A DNA stretch of 64,000 nt from Porogramme epimiltina (GCA_900155495.1 FTLJ01000963.1:1-64000); one strand, 5' to 3'; positions 31,357-43,745 are shown, counted from the stretch's first letter. Numbers and translations: made by a program. Notes: a model not told the origin generated them from the sequence alone.

Positions 31357-32526
31357 GGTCGTAGTATCGCCTTAAACTATCGGTGGATAAGATGTTCTGC
31401 TGGATGTACCACTATACATGCTACCGTAATATACCCACTGCCAACAATTACAATCCGTCAAGGGCCCGTTTTCATAAATCTATGTTGTCGGTGTGCATCT
31501 CGCCTTCGCGGCTTTGGCAGCTGTACCACCGCGGGTCTCGAGAGAAGGTCCGGTCGATCGGTGATAGTAATAGTATTCACGCTGAACAAACCAATGGAAA
31601 TCCTTCGAGTTTGCTGTGATATGCCCGGGGTTAGGCCGAAGCCACCGAGTGTCGATCGGGCTCGGCCACTTCGTGTGATGCTCAGTTTGAGCACGGACCA
31701 TATGAGGAGTATTTGGGATATGTGAAAACGAGAGGGTTTTGTGGCCACATTTCGGGCCCTCCGGTACCACAAGGCCCGTACTTGTGAAAGGTCTGAGACC
31801 CCAAGACGAGATCACTTTGAACTAGGAAAATCGGTTTTGCCTCCGACCCTCCGGATCCGTGGCCATTGCCATTGTGTTGTCATCCGGATTGTAGATAATT
31901 AGATACAAAATCGCTTCCTTGTAAAGATGAGCAGACGTTAGCTGCATTTCTGTCGCGCCGAGACTTCACTCCGACACAAGCAGTAGGGTGCAAGCCGGAC
32001 AACCTGCACGCCCGGGCGCCGCAAAACTCGTGCCCCGGTGGCCCGCACAGTATCATACAGAGAGAGAGACTTATAGGGTAAATCCGTCTTGTTGTCGAAC
32101 AAAAGGGACCACGCCGATCACTGCATATTAGGGGAAGGCTGGGGCGCGTTCCGGGGCAATGCAGCCTGGGCGCTTGTGAGCGCTTTGTCCGCCACGCGGT
32201 TGAGTGGCCCGCCAGAAACCAAGACAAACCTGTGGCCCAGTTAAAGACACTGGGATCTTGTGTGTGGTCTCGCTTTCGTAGAGTCTGTGGCGTGCAGCCA
32301 AAGGGTCTTGGAAAACGGTATAAGTAGGGACGTCCAAGGGCCCATTGGAGACTCATTCGCCTTCGTTCACCCGCTTCGCCTCCCTGTACCTCCTTCAACG
32401 TAGCCACTTCTCCAACAACGGTGGCTTGCGGTGCGTATAAAGGGGTTGAATGTTCTTTTGCGTCCGCGGCCGAGCGTCACGCGCAACGGGAGCGGTTTAC
32501 GGGCGCGCGCGCCCCCACTGAGAAGT
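31357..32526. other. intergenic gap
   Basis: No supported gene. A reverse-strand frame of about 175 codons (31880-32407) has no recognisable domain. A TATAAAGGGG motif lies at about 32435. Confidence 0.5.
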
Positions 32527-32555
32527 TTATCCGCTAGCAGACGACTAACGGATAA
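32527..32555 (+). other. stem-loop, copy 1 of a covarying pair
   Basis: TTATCCG pairs with CGGATAA, then after a C.A mismatch TAG pairs with CTA, leaving the 7-nt loop CAGACGA. ACTGAGAAG precedes it and CTCCGTCGGGGCGCGCC follows. Both flanks recur around copy 2. Confidence 0.7.
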
Positions 32556-32684
32556 CCTCCTCCGTCGGGGCGCGCCAGCCCCTGCTCCCGTTTCGCGTGG
32601 GGCTCCGGTACATCTTCTTTTTGCTACGTTTCTATGCTATGAGCGCGCACAGTGTATGTGGGCCCGCGCGTCCGGACTGAGAAG

Positions 32685-32715
32685 CTTATCTGTCAACAGA
32701 TGGTTGACAGTTAAG
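32685..32715 (+). other. stem-loop, copy 2 of a covarying pair
   Basis: CTTA/TAAG and CTGTCAAC/GTTGACAG stems are separated by one T.T mismatch. The loop starts at the same offset as in copy 1, 159 bp away. Three base pairs differ from copy 1 by changes on both strands. Confidence 0.7.
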
Positions 32716-33230
32716 CTACTCCGTCAGGGCGCGCCCGCCCCAGCATTTGTGCATGAGAGATCACGGAGTGAATAAGGGACGCGTCTTTGTCCCACAGAGA
32801 ACGGCGTCAGCCCTAACGAGTACGTTAGATGGTATGACCGCCTCTGTTGCACTGAGAACGCGTACCAACTCTGTCGCTACTCAAAGAATTCCGAATTCTT
32901 CACACAGACGTTGCCTCAACGCATTGATCGAGGTACTGAAGTACTTGTCGCGGTGGTCGTTTCAGCCTCGTCGGAAACTGGTACTCTTGGTGGAGGAGAG
33001 CAACCAAGACGCTGTGGCCGCACGACACGCCCCTCAACCCGCTGTACTTGTCACGTGGTCGCGCATCAAGGGGGCTGGCCAATCGGGAGCGCCCACAGAA
33101 ACAGTGGCACCGGCAGCAGAAGCGCTACAGCCACAGCACATCTTGCACACAACACCCTTCTTGCGCTTTATCTCTAGTTTGCTCGCTACTTCCTCTTTAA
33201 TACGCTATACAGAGTATCCAGAGCTACAGC
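32716..33230. other. intergenic gap before the single-BTB gene
   Basis: Short overlapping frames only; no gene called. It presumably contains the promoter of the gene at 33231. Confidence 0.5.
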
Positions 33231-34339
33231 ATGTCAGAAACGGGCGAAGTCACCGTCCCTGTAACCAACCACCCATTCACAAAGGCGAGCGCCGATATCA
33301 TCCTCCGCTCCTCCGACGGAATCGACTTTCGCGTACACACCGCCATCCTTTCTGAAGCCTCTCCCGTCTTTGAGGGTATGATGACCCTCCCGCAGCCCGA
33401 TGAAACACTGTACCCCAAGGCCTCAGGGAGTTCTGCCCGGTTAGTACCATACGTCGACCTCCCGGAGACGAGCGGCGCTCTCGACGGCCTCCTCCGCATG
33501 TGCTACCCACTAGAGGACCCCATCTTCGACTCCCCACGGGACGCAGAGGGTGCCCTCGCGGCTGCGATCAAGTACGACATGGGCGGGATTGTCGCGCGCG
33601 GGTGCGCGCAACTCGAGGCACGCTGCGTGCCTGAGCGCCCGAGCGACGTCCTCGACGTCTTTGTCGTCGCGAGCCGGCTGGGGCTGCATAGTGTCCTCAA
33701 GAAGGCCGCACGGGTAAGCCTCTACCAGACATTCGGTCGGGCGCTGCCCGAAGAGCTCAAGTCTGCATCGCGGGAGGCGATATTCCAGCTGCTCGACTAC
33801 AGACGGCGGGTGCAGGCAGCAGCAGTGGCGATCATCGTGAACCCGCGCTTCTGGACGTTCTACAGGACGTTTGGACCTCTGGCCATGGGGGGTGATGGGG
33901 AATTGACAATATCGGATTGGGGGTTCCCTTGGTCTGTTCGTCACTGGGCCATCTTGCCAATGGCGTACTGCAAGGACGAAGACCATGAATGCCCGCCTTA
34001 TGGGGACGAATCTCATGGGTTTCCTGAGCACATTCGCATCGACAGGCCGGAAGTCTTCTCCGATATACTTGGCCAGCTGGGTGAATTACCACCTCTCCCC
34101 GAGTCTCTGGACACCCCTGAAGTTCTCCTGCGCGAAGTCCTCACCAAAGCTAACTGCAATGATTGTCGTATCAATGCTCTGAAATACTTTCGGAGGTTCT
34201 TCTCTGAGCTTAGAGATACTATTGTAACAGGTGCATTGCTTGACGTGAGTGGTCGTGCACACGAATTGCTGTGCCAAACTTTGCCTCATCGCTGACGCTG
34301 CAAAAGGTGGAATTCGAATTCGATGGCATGGCGGACTGA
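33231..34339 (+). CDS. single BTB/POZ domain protein
   Basis: Exons 33231-34244 and 34307-34339 give 348 residues. The BTB module begins near residue 20 (SADIILRSSDGIDFRVHT, then SEASPVFEGMMTLPQP), followed by the helical region typical of these proteins (DVLDVFVVASRLGLHSVLKKAA). Unlike the three genes at 2.5-9.8 kb it has only one BTB module. It shares with them a terminal intron (GTGAGT...AAAAG) that leaves a short last exon starting with Val, here encoding VEFEFDGMAD. A conserved CxxC-like pair (NCNDC) lies near the C-terminus. The role is unknown. Confidence 0.85.
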
Positions 34340-34808
34340 CGAAAATTTGACCTATGGCGCCATATGGTGGTATGGGACCTGTCCTCAAACAACTGCGTAA
34401 ACCACCGGTCCTAGTAGAGAGTGAGGAGTGACGAGCGAATTGGCCGGACGGGGTTGACTTCTCTCGAAGAGGAGCAAGGTGGAGTAAATAGAGGCGCGTT
34501 GGCCAAAGGCGGATTTACGGATCAGATACGTTTTAGATACGTAGTCCCACTGGGCCCACACAATAGTATGATACTTGTGTACATCTGCGAGTGGGCAGGA
34601 GTCTGACGAGGACCTGACGGAGGGACATTGAGTCTTGACGCCCATGCCCAGCATGGCACGGCAGCCACTCGGACTGGAGAGGGGCCGATCCCGGATCTGA
34701 CTCGGACGGTCCTCTGAACCTCGTTCGACACCAGCCCGAGAGCCATATGGACCCACCACCCTTCCCTACTCTCTCCTCCGCTGCAGCTCTCCGCCTTCAG
34801 AAGCCTCC
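34340..34808. other. intergenic gap
   Basis: Nothing recognised other than the presumed promoter of the pantothenate synthetase gene. Confidence 0.5.
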
Positions 34809-36071
34809 ATGATCGCCAGCACGCGGTCTAGACTTCCCTCCACTCTTCGTCTCTCGCCCGCGCGCAGAAACATGTCGACAGAACTTCCGCTCTCCTCAAT
34901 CCCTCTCTTTCCGACTGTCGCTTCGTACCGCGAATGGAGGAGGAGAGCGTTCGACGAAAAGAAGTCCGTGGGCTTCGTCCCGACGATGGGCGCGCTGCAC
35001 GAGGGCCACCTCTCTCTGGGTACGCGCACCTGCATATTTTATCACCGCACCCCACCAACGCGCACGTAGTCCGGAGCTCGCTCGCCGAGAACGACCTCAC
35101 CGTCCTCTCTATCTTCGTCAACCCTGCTCAGTTCGCACCCCATGAAGACCTCGCAACGTACCCGCGCACACTCCCCGGCGACCTCGCGCTCCTCCATGCC
35201 CTCTCTGTCCCTACACCATCAGGACCGCGCGGACCCGCAGCCGTATTCGTGCCGACAGTTGGAGAGATGTACCCCGCAGGGATCTCGCAGGACGTTGATG
35301 CGCAGAAGGGAACTTTCATTGAGGTGAAGGGGTACGGCCACCAGATGGAGGGAGCATCGCGACCCACGTTCTTCCGGGGAGTCGCGACTGTGGTCACAAA
35401 ACTTTTCAACGTGATCGAAGTGAGTGTTCTTCCACATTCGAGCCTAGAGCGCGACCCTTACCGCTTTCCCTGGGCGTGCAGCCAACCCGCGCATACTTTG
35501 GCCAGAAGGACATACAGCAAGCTTTGCTTCTGCGCCGACTGACGCAAGACTTGCTTCTCTCTCACCCCGAACCTCAGAACCTCCGCATTATCCCGACAGC
35601 CCGGTACGCTCAGCGCCCTGTTCTTATCCTCTTAAGCGTTCTGACCCGTCGGACCTTCACAGCGACCCCACCACCTCTCTCGCCCTCTCCTCCCGCAACG
35701 CCTACCTCACCCCACACGAGCGCAACACCATCGCCCCGGCACTTTACGCCGCGCTCCAAGCCGCACAGGCGGCTTGGGATGCCAACGAGCCCAAGGCGGC
35801 GTGCATTGCGCGCGCTCACGCGGTAATCGCGCAGGCAGCGCGCGACGCGGCGAGCACCACAGACGTTCGGCTGGACTATGTCGAGATGAACGACCCGGAG
35901 ACGTTTGGCGTGCTCGCGGGCGGTATGGCGCGGCCGGTGTGGGGGGCGGTGCGCCCGGGGGCGGCAGCGCGGCGACCAGTCATCCTGAGCGGGGCGATGT
36001 GGGTGGGGAAGACGCGGTTGATCGACAACATTGTCTTGGGCGCGCGGGATACGCTTGGTATTTCGGACTGA
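34809..36071 (+). CDS. PAN6: pantothenate synthetase (pantoate-beta-alanine ligase)
   Basis: It condenses pantoate and beta-alanine with ATP to make pantothenate, the CoA precursor. Exons 34809-35019, 35070-35419, 35482-35603 and 35663-36071 give 363 residues. Signature motifs are present: GFVPTMGALHEGHLSL (HIGH-type ATP site), FVNPAQFAPHEDL, YPRTLPGD, the FGQKDIQQ segment, RIIPTAR, and LALSSRNAYL (KMSKS-type loop). A second Met 21 residues in (STELPLSS) could be the cytosolic start; the longer form would carry a basic, Ser/Arg-rich presequence. It converges on the F-box gene ending at 36184, with about 110 bp between stops. Broken copies at 38163 and 41481 derive from it. Confidence 0.93.
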
Positions 36072-36183
36072 AGTACTAAAGGGTAGACCACGTGTGTGTA
36101 TTCATCTGCTTGTGCGAAAACAAGACGGTGCGCGTCCCTAGGTAGCCTCAAATCTATTGCGGCCCTCGTATCAAACCACGTCC

Positions 36184-38044
36184 TCAATCGACCGAGTCTA
36201 ATCTTGCGAGCTCGAGGAGGAGGTTGTATGCACATGTTGTATCGTACGGATAGAACCATGAATCTTCGTCTCCGGGGACCACGACGGCTCGTCGTCGCCC
36301 TCCACCCAACCCACCTTGTACGTGTGGAAATACCCTACGCAGCGCTGCGGCGAGACGTGGGACGTCCTCGATTACGAGCTCTTCAGATAAGTAGCTGTCC
36401 GCAACATGCAGCTGTGTAAGTCGTTGTCCACCTAGGGAAACTGCCAGCCCCACTTGGCCCGCACCTCCCCTGCCGATGGGTCCGAGAGGATCCTTATCGC
36501 TCTCGCCGTTCGCAAAGTTTTCTAACTCTTGAAGGTCCTCGAACACCACGTTCTGGACGCCTAGTCGGAGGACCTCGAGGACGTGACAGCGCGCCGCGAA
36601 GGCGACGAGCGACGTGATGGGGGGGAGTATATGCGTACCCCGAGGGTCTCCGACACCTGTGTTGCGCACGGACAGGAACTCGATCGCGGGCCACGCCGCG
36701 GCCATCTGGGCGAGATCATCGGTTGTAACGGATAAACCGAACGCGTGTAGGAAGATGTCGAGCTCGGCGAGGGGGCGGATGAGGAATAGAGGCGCAAACG
36801 TGCGCCCGAAGAAGACGGCATCGCTAGGGGCCGGTATGTAGCGTGTGGCGTAGAGGGTGATGTGCAGCGTCCTCAGTGACGTGGTGACGGGAACGACGCA
36901 GAGCATGTTCAGCGTGCATAGGAGGGGAGAATGGACGTCGCTGCTGAGGCCGCTCTTCTCTGAGGGAAACTGCCAGGTGAATGCCGCAGTGGATAATGCG
37001 GGGCCGAGCCGGGCCACGCGCGCAAGAATCGCTCTTTCTTCCAGATCGGTGTGGGCGAACCCGGCCCATCGGCTCGGTCTGATGCAGAATCGCGTCAACG
37101 TTGAGGAAGGGGGCTGTCCGTGAGTGTGGGATGCCGACAATCCACGATGACCCTCAGCGCTTTCGAGCTCAGGGAGGCACGTCAGAGTGAGTTCCTCTAG
37201 CTTGGGCAGAGTGAACAAGAACTCCGCGATATCCAGCCTCGCATATTCTAGTCGGACTATCCGCAAGTTTGAGCAAGCGTGCAATGGAGCTAGATCGTCC
37301 AAAGACGCTGTGTGGAAGTTGAGCTCTTGCAAGGACTCGCAAGACGACACGATAATCTCCAAGTCTTTTCGTAATCTGGCCGTAGGTTGGAAACACCGAC
37401 CAAAGTAGGTTGAGACTACTGTCGGGCACAAAAGCATTCGAAGAAGGCGCTGACTGTCATCATCGCAACTTGAAGATGGAGCCCATACGAGGCGTTCCAG
37501 CCTTGGGAAGAGGGGACGTCCTTGCAAGCGTTCACCTAGCGCGTTGAAAACTCGAGGGGAGACGTACGTGTCGGAGAACACTTGATCCGGCCAACTATAG
37601 CTGACTGAACGTACGCGGACGGCACATCGCATCATGGTTTCCCACTCTTTTTGAGTAATTTCACCATCGAGAACCTGGGTTGCGACTCTGTTAAGTGGAT
37701 CGGATTATCGATCGGATGTGCAAAACTCCTACATATACATAGCCAACTCGTTCTGGCTCGCGCCTCGAGGTACGTGAGTGCATTTTGAATGCAGAAAACG
37801 TATGCCTGAATAGGTCGACGAGTCGCCTGTTCTTGGCGTTGAAGTAGACGTTCCAGAGGACCTCGGTCGCCGGTCCCGCGAAGGCTCTGCAAACGAGCGC
37901 GGCGTTGGCAAGACTGTTGCGAGATACCTTCTCCGTCAGAGAATTGAAGATTGAATCATCTGTCTTTTGAGGCAGCGCTAGATCGTATAATATTTTTAGA
38001 ATGATTTCAGGAATGAACAAGGGGTGATGATTTAGCAATGGCAT
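36184..38044 (-). CDS. F-box/leucine-rich-repeat-like protein, tandem copy 1
   Basis: Reverse-strand exons 38044-37733 and 37674-36184 give 600 residues. The N-terminal F-box (residues about 8-60) shows PLLNHHPLFIPEIILKIL and LANAALVCRAFAGPATEVLW. The rest has irregular LRR-type repeats (LPKLEELTL, FLSVRNTG, LEVLRLGVQNV, LTQLHVADSYL). F-box proteins recruit targets to SCF ubiquitin ligases; the LRR-like part would bind the target, which is unknown. The single intron (GTAGGA...CCCAG, branch CTTAAC) is conserved across all five copies. It is the first of five genes on the same strand. Confidence 0.85.
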
Positions 38045-38162
38045 CGGCGAGCGTGCACGAGGGAGCGCCGGTAGGCGAGTGCAAGGATAGACGCCAGCAT
38101 CTCGAACTACATACACGGGAAATTTGGTCACATGCTTCAATGTTAAATGTTCTACTTAACGG

Positions 38163-38977
38163 TACTTAACCATTCTCCATCTTCGTCAATCCCGCTCAGT
38201 TCGCACCCAAGATCTCGACGGGCCCGCGCACACTCACCGGCGATCTCGCCGTCCTCCACGCACTCTTCGTCCCTACACCATTAGGCACGCGCGGATTTGC
38301 GGCTGTGTTTGTGGCCACAGTTGAGGAGATATATCCCGCAGGAATCTCGTAACATGTTGCAGCGCAGAATGGCAAGTTCGTCGAGATGAAGGGGTGTGGG
38401 AATCAGATGGAGGGAGAATCGCGGTCCACGGTGTCGAGATCGTGGTCACAAAACTTCGAAGTAAGTTCCTTTGACATAATACATTCGAGCATAGAGCGCG
38501 AGTTTTACCGTTTCCCTAACACGCGCAGCCAGCCCTCGTGTATCATGGCGAGAAGGACACACAGCGAGCTCTGCTTCTCCACCGGTTTACTTCTCTCCCA
38601 CCCCGAACCCCGCATCCTCCGCATCCTCTTGACCACCCGGTATGCTCTGTGTCGCCCCCTCGTCTTCTAAAGCTTTCTGACCCTCAGGGCCCTCGCAGCG
38701 TCCCGACTACCTCCCCCCTCTCTTCATGCGACATCTACCTCACCCCACACGAGCCGCGTACACTGAGCGCGCCCGCGCGGTCGTTGCGCAGGCCGCAGCC
38801 AGCACCGCGGACGCGCGGCTAGACTACGTCGAGACGAACGACCCGGGGACGTTTGGCGCACTCGCGAACGAGATGGCGCGGGCGGTGTTCCTGAACGGGG
38901 AACTTTGGGTGGAGAGGACATGACTGATCGACAGCATTGTCTTGGGCGCGAGGGATACGCTAGGTATATCAGACTAA
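38163..38977 (+). pseudogene. pantothenate synthetase pseudogene 1
   Basis: A degenerate copy of PAN6 exons 2-4. IFVNPAQFAP, the ISQDVDAQ region (now with an in-frame TAA), the MEG.SR segment, the exon-3 QKDIQQ region (EKDTQRA), LDYVE.NDP.TFG and the terminal LIDNIVLGARDTLGISD equivalent (with a TGA just before it) can all be matched. Exon 1 with the HIGH-type motif is missing, as is part of exon 4. Intron positions are still visible. It lies between F-box copies 1 and 2, exactly where the parent lies relative to copy 1. Confidence 0.9.
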
Positions 38978-39087
38978 AGGGGATCCTTCATGTGTATATG
39001 ACATAGCTGACTGCGCGAAAATGGGAAGGTTCATCCATAGTCTCTCCGTTCTCATTACAATGCACGACTCCTAGTCAACCCTCAAAC

Positions 39088-40963
39088 CTATCGCGGCCCC
39101 GGTATCGAATTGCGCTTCCGATCGATCAAGTGTAACCTATCGAGCTCGACGAGGAGGGTGTACGCGTCCGAGGTCTCGAGTGGATCCATCCATCCATCCT
39201 TATCTTGAAGGTCAACGACCGTCCGCCATCGCCCTCCCTCCAACCCGCTTCGTAAGTGCGGAAACATTCTGTGTAGTGCCGCCGCGAGACGTGGGACGTC
39301 CACGATTAGGAGCTCTTCAGACAGCTCTCTGTCGGCGATATGCAACTGCGTAAGCCGCTGTCCGCCTCCGGTACCGCCCGTCTCCAACCCCCCATTCTTG
39401 TCCTTCCCGTGGTCCCCGCCATCCACAAAGTCTTCTAATGCTTGCAGCTCCTTGGACCCCACCTCTCCAACGCATAACCGGAGAACCTCGAGGATGTGAC
39501 AGCTCCCCGCAAAAGCGACGAGCGACGCGATGGAGGGGAGTATAGTCAAACCCTTAGGATAGGCGCGGCCTCGCACGGATAGGAACTCGATTGCCGGCCA
39601 CGCCGCTGCCATTCGTATGAGGTCGTCGGGTGTCATGAGTAGGCCACGTCGCACCACAACCACATCGAGTTCGGCAAGAGAGTGAATGAGGAAAAGAGGC
39701 ATAAATGCGCTCCCGAAGGAGACGACAACGCCACCGGGGGGGCTGACGTTATCTAGGATGAGGAGGTGGAGGTGTAGCGTCCGCAGTGAGGTGGTGAGCG
39801 GAGGAACGCAGAGCGTGCTCAACGTGGATAGGATGAAGGAAGCGGCGTCGCCATTAACTTGAGGTGCTCCGTCCCAGTACGATGTGGAAAACCGCCAGGT
39901 GAAGGCCACGGTTGATAGTGTGGGGAGCCGGGTCACGTGTGCGAGAATGACTCTGTTCTCTAGCGAGTCCGCACTCGGGATCAGGGTGTTCCTTCTAGAC
40001 CTGAGGCAGAATCGCGCCAACGCAGAGGGAGGGGAGTTTGCATGAGCGAGAGGCATCGGCATCCCTCGATGGCCCCCAGCGTCTTCATCCTTAGGGAGGC
40101 ACGCCAGAGCGAGCTCCTCTAGCTTGGGTAGAGTGAACAGGAACTCTACGACATCCATCGTGGCGTATTCCAGCCGGACTATCCGCAAGTCACTGAAGGC
40201 GTGCAATGGGGCTAGATCGTCCAAAGGCGCTGTGTAAAAGTCGAGCTCTTGCAGAGACTTGCAGGATGCTGCGATGATCTCCAAGTCTTCTCGTAGTTTG
40301 ACCACAGGCTCAAAACATGTCGGAAAGTGAACAGAGACTACTGTCGAGCATAGAAGCGTTCTAAGGATACGCTGGCCATCGTTGTCGCAAGATGACGTCC
40401 ATATGAGACGCTCCAATTTTGGGAAGAGTGGCCGTCCTTCCAAGCGTTCACATACCGCGTTGAAGACCGGAGGGGAGATGCGTGGCTGGAATAAGCCCGA
40501 ATGCGCATATCTCACTGAGCGTACGCGGACTGCACGTCGCATCAGGGTTTCCCACTCGTCCTGAACAATTTCCCCCTCGAGAACCTGGATTACGACTCTG
40601 TTCAGCGAATCGGGGCACTGATCAGATGTGCAAAACCCCCACATATATCGTGACATTGGAATCTTTTCCTCCTAAGTGGTGTCCCGGGACGCATGCGCGC
40701 GGTGTGAGCGCAGTAAAAGTACGCTTGAAGAGGTTGATGAGGCTACCACCCTTGGCGTTGAAGTGGACGTCCCAGAGGACCTCGGTTGCCGGTTCGGCAA
40801 AGGCTTTGCAAACGAGCGCGGCGCTGGCAAGACTGTGACGGGATACATACTCCGCTTCAGCATCAGAGTCACTATATCCTGTCTTTTCGTGAACGGCCAG
40901 AGCGTAGAATATTTTTAGAATGATTTCATGAATGAACAAGGGGTGATGATTCAGCAATGGCAT
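39088..40963 (-). CDS. F-box/leucine-rich-repeat-like protein, tandem copy 2
   Basis: Reverse-strand exons 40963-40643 and 40584-39088 give 605 residues. The F-box reads PLLNHHPLFIHEIILKIF and LASAALVCKAFAEPATEVLW. LRR-like segments follow (LPKLEELALACLP, LEVLRLCVGEV, LTQLHIADREL). The intron starts GTGGGG, contains GCTGAAC as branch site and ends ATCCAG. Without it the two frames do not join, because the intron is not a multiple of three. The start is the Met aligned with the other copies; an upstream Met 16 residues earlier exists. The target is unknown. Confidence 0.86.
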
Positions 40964-41480
40964 CGTCGAGGGAACGGTGGGGTGAATGCAAGGAAAGACG
41001 CTAGCCTCCACGGTCTGATCACGTCAACAACAAAGATTACATAATTTGTATTTGCCCGTTCGTTATTACTGTTATAGCGTTGAGTTAGGCTCTAGTGGCA
41101 AACACTGCGCGACGGACGGTCTGGAGTCTTCACCGCCCGGGTCTTGTAGTAAAAGCACCGGCGATACTGAGATGTTTAATACTGAAGTCATCAATAGATA
41201 AGCCTACTGCACTAGTCGTCTCTCTATGGCACTGAAGTTTGTTGGAGCATGGTTTTTCCGGTGACTCGCTCGCGCGAACGCCACTATCAGATAGTGCATT
41301 GTACTGGTATATAGTATCTCGTAGCTTGTCGAATGTACCCCACGCGTTTGCACCTGCCAAACGCGCCCCCGTTGTGCTGTCCGTCCGACCCCGCTTCGCT
41401 TGTTCCAACAAAGTTTGCGGGCCGTCTAGTGACTCTAGTCACTTTTCGATCATGATGGCAGCCGTCGAGCCTTCGAACCG

Positions 41481-41629
41481 AGCAGCGACCCGGCCATCTC
41501 GCTCACCGCCCAGTTCACTCCAACAAGCGTGGCCCGCGCACTCTACGCTGTGGAAACGAACGCCTCTAAGGCGATGCTCCCTGACTCGCGGGCCGTCGCG
41601 CAGGCACTGCGGATACAACAGACTAAATG
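41481..41629 (+). pseudogene. pantothenate synthetase pseudogene 2 (exon-4 fragment)
   Basis: A short remnant matching the start of PAN6 exon 4: SDP...SL, then an equivalent of NAYLTP reading AQFTPT, then ALYA and a SKA...RAVAQALR stretch like the parent's PKAACIARAHAVIAQAARD. It sits between F-box copies 2 and 3. The rest of 40964-41724 shows nothing further. Confidence 0.65.
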
Positions 41630-41724
41630 ACCTTCGTGTGCACGTACATCTAGTTGCCCATGTGAACATGGGACGGCGCACTCATGTCCAATCCGTCCTC
41701 ACTACAATACACAATCCCTCAGAT

Positions 41725-43561
41725 CTATAGTGGCCCTCCTACCTGATCGCGCTTCCGAGCGGTCACGTACAACCTTTCGAGCTCGATAAGGAGGCTATGC
41801 GCGTCTGTGTCCTTCATTGGGTACCTCCATCCATCCTTAGCTCCGGAACTCACGACGGCCCGCTGCCGCCCTCCCTGCAACCCGCCTTGCAGACGTGGGA
41901 AGAGTTTGTGTAGCACCGCCGCGAGACGTGGGACGTCTTCGATTGTGATGCCGTCAGATTTTTCGTCGTCCGCAATATGTAGTTGCGTAAGCCGTGTTCC
42001 GCCTACAGCATCTTCTGGCTGTACTTCGGGGTTCCTGCCCTCCGCAAATTCTTCTATTATTTCGAGGTCTTCCAGCTTAACATCATGAACGCCTAACCGG
42101 AGAACCTCGAGGACGGGACAGCTCGCGGCGAATTCGACGATCGATGTGATGAAGGGGAGCACAGGCGGGTCCATAGGAGGCTGTTCGTTCCGCACGGACA
42201 AGAACTCGATCGCGGGCCACGCCGCGAGCATGCGTGTGAGATCGTCGGGGGTGATGGATAGGCCACGTTGCCCCACAACGATATCGAGTTCGACGAGGGG
42301 ACGGATGAGGAACAGAGGTGCAAATGCGTTCCCGAAGGAGATGACAGCGCGATTAGAATGCAGAGAGAAGTCTTCAATAGGGTGAAGGTTGATGTGCAGG
42401 GTCCGTAACGAAGTGATGAAAGGGTTGACGCAGAGCGTTCTCAGCGCGGGTAGGAGGTGGGGCGTGATGTCGTCGCCTTCCTCCGGATTTTGTGCGTGAA
42501 CACGCCAGTTGAAGACGGCTGCCGATAACATGGGAAGCGTGGCTGCGTATGCGAGGACTGCTTGGTACAATAGCGAGGCCGTACTACCGAGAAAGGTACG
42601 TCGGAGAACGAATCGCGTTAACGTTGGGGAAGGAGGCTGTCCGTGCATGTGAGGTGGCGACGGGCCTTGAGAACCCTCTTTCCACTTGAGCACAGCGAGG
42701 TCTGTCAAGGCGAATTCCTCCAGCTTGGGTAGTGTGCACAAGTACTTCACGGTCTCCATCCTCGCAAGCTCTATTCGAGCTATCTTCAGGTTGCGGCAGG
42801 CGCGCAATGGAGTCAGCTCTTCCCGGTCCGCCGCCCAGAAATCGATCTCGTGCAGAAGGTCGCAGGACGATACGATGATCGCCAAATCTTCTCGTAATTT
42901 GCGTGTGACTTGAAAGGGCCTGAGAAAGCGCATCGAGACCACGGTCGGGCTTAAAAGCATTCGGAGTAGATGCGGACTGTCGTCGTTCAAAGATGGGGTC
43001 CATGTGAGGTGCTTGAGATTTGGGAAGAGGGGCTGTCCTTGCAAGCGTTCATATAGCGTATCGAAAACCGGAGGGGCAATGCACGGCGCGGAAAAGCGCG
43101 TCCGTGCGTAGCTGACTGAACGGACAAAGGGAGCACATCGCATCAGGGACTCCCACTCGTCCTGAGCGATTTCCCCCTCGAGAACCTGAGTCACAATTTT
43201 GTTCAGCGGAACGGAGTGTCTGACAAATGTGCAAAATCCTCACGTATGCTTCGGCGGCTTCTCGCCCGGATTGGGGTGCCGGGACATATAGGCTCCGTGT
43301 GAATGCGGACAACGTGCGCCTGAGGAACGTAACCAGGGTGCCATCTATGGCGTTGAAGTGGATGTCCCAGAGGACCTCTGTTGCGGGTTCAGCGAAGGCT
43401 CTGCAAACAAGTGCAGCGTTGGCGAGATTCCGTCGAGATGCAGCTTCCCATGGGTTGGTGGCGCCGGGTGTAATCGGTATTTCCCCGTAGTAAGACAAAG
43501 CGTAGAATATCTCTAGGAGTATTTCATGGATAAACAAAGGGTGGTGATCTAGCAATGACAT
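41725..43561 (-). CDS. F-box/leucine-rich-repeat-like protein, tandem copy 3
   Basis: Reverse-strand exons 43561-43244 and 43185-41725 give 592 residues. The F-box reads SLLDHHPLFIHEILLEIF and LANAALVCRAFAEPATEVLW. The intron is GTGAGG...ACTCAG with GCTGAAC branch. LRR-like segments are LPKLEEFALTDLA, FLSVRNEQPP, LEVLRLGVHDV and LTQLHIADDE. The start is set by alignment to the other copies; a Met 22 residues upstream is possible. Confidence 0.86.
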
Positions 43562-43745
43562 CGTAGAGGGTATGGAAGTGGAGCACAAGATATGGCCGCG
43601 CGCAGGCCTGTCCATGTCAGGAGTCACAAGTTTATGTAATCACGCCATTTACGGTAATTGATGCAACGATCTCCGATTTCGTCAAACTTTGAATCTCACC
43701 ATAATGCACAGCTAACTACCTTCAAATACGCCCGGTCCCCATACG

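Noticed and set aside
31880..32407. Reverse-strand frame of 175 codons
   Set aside because: No domain, no splice-supported extension, and unusual composition compared with neighbouring genes.
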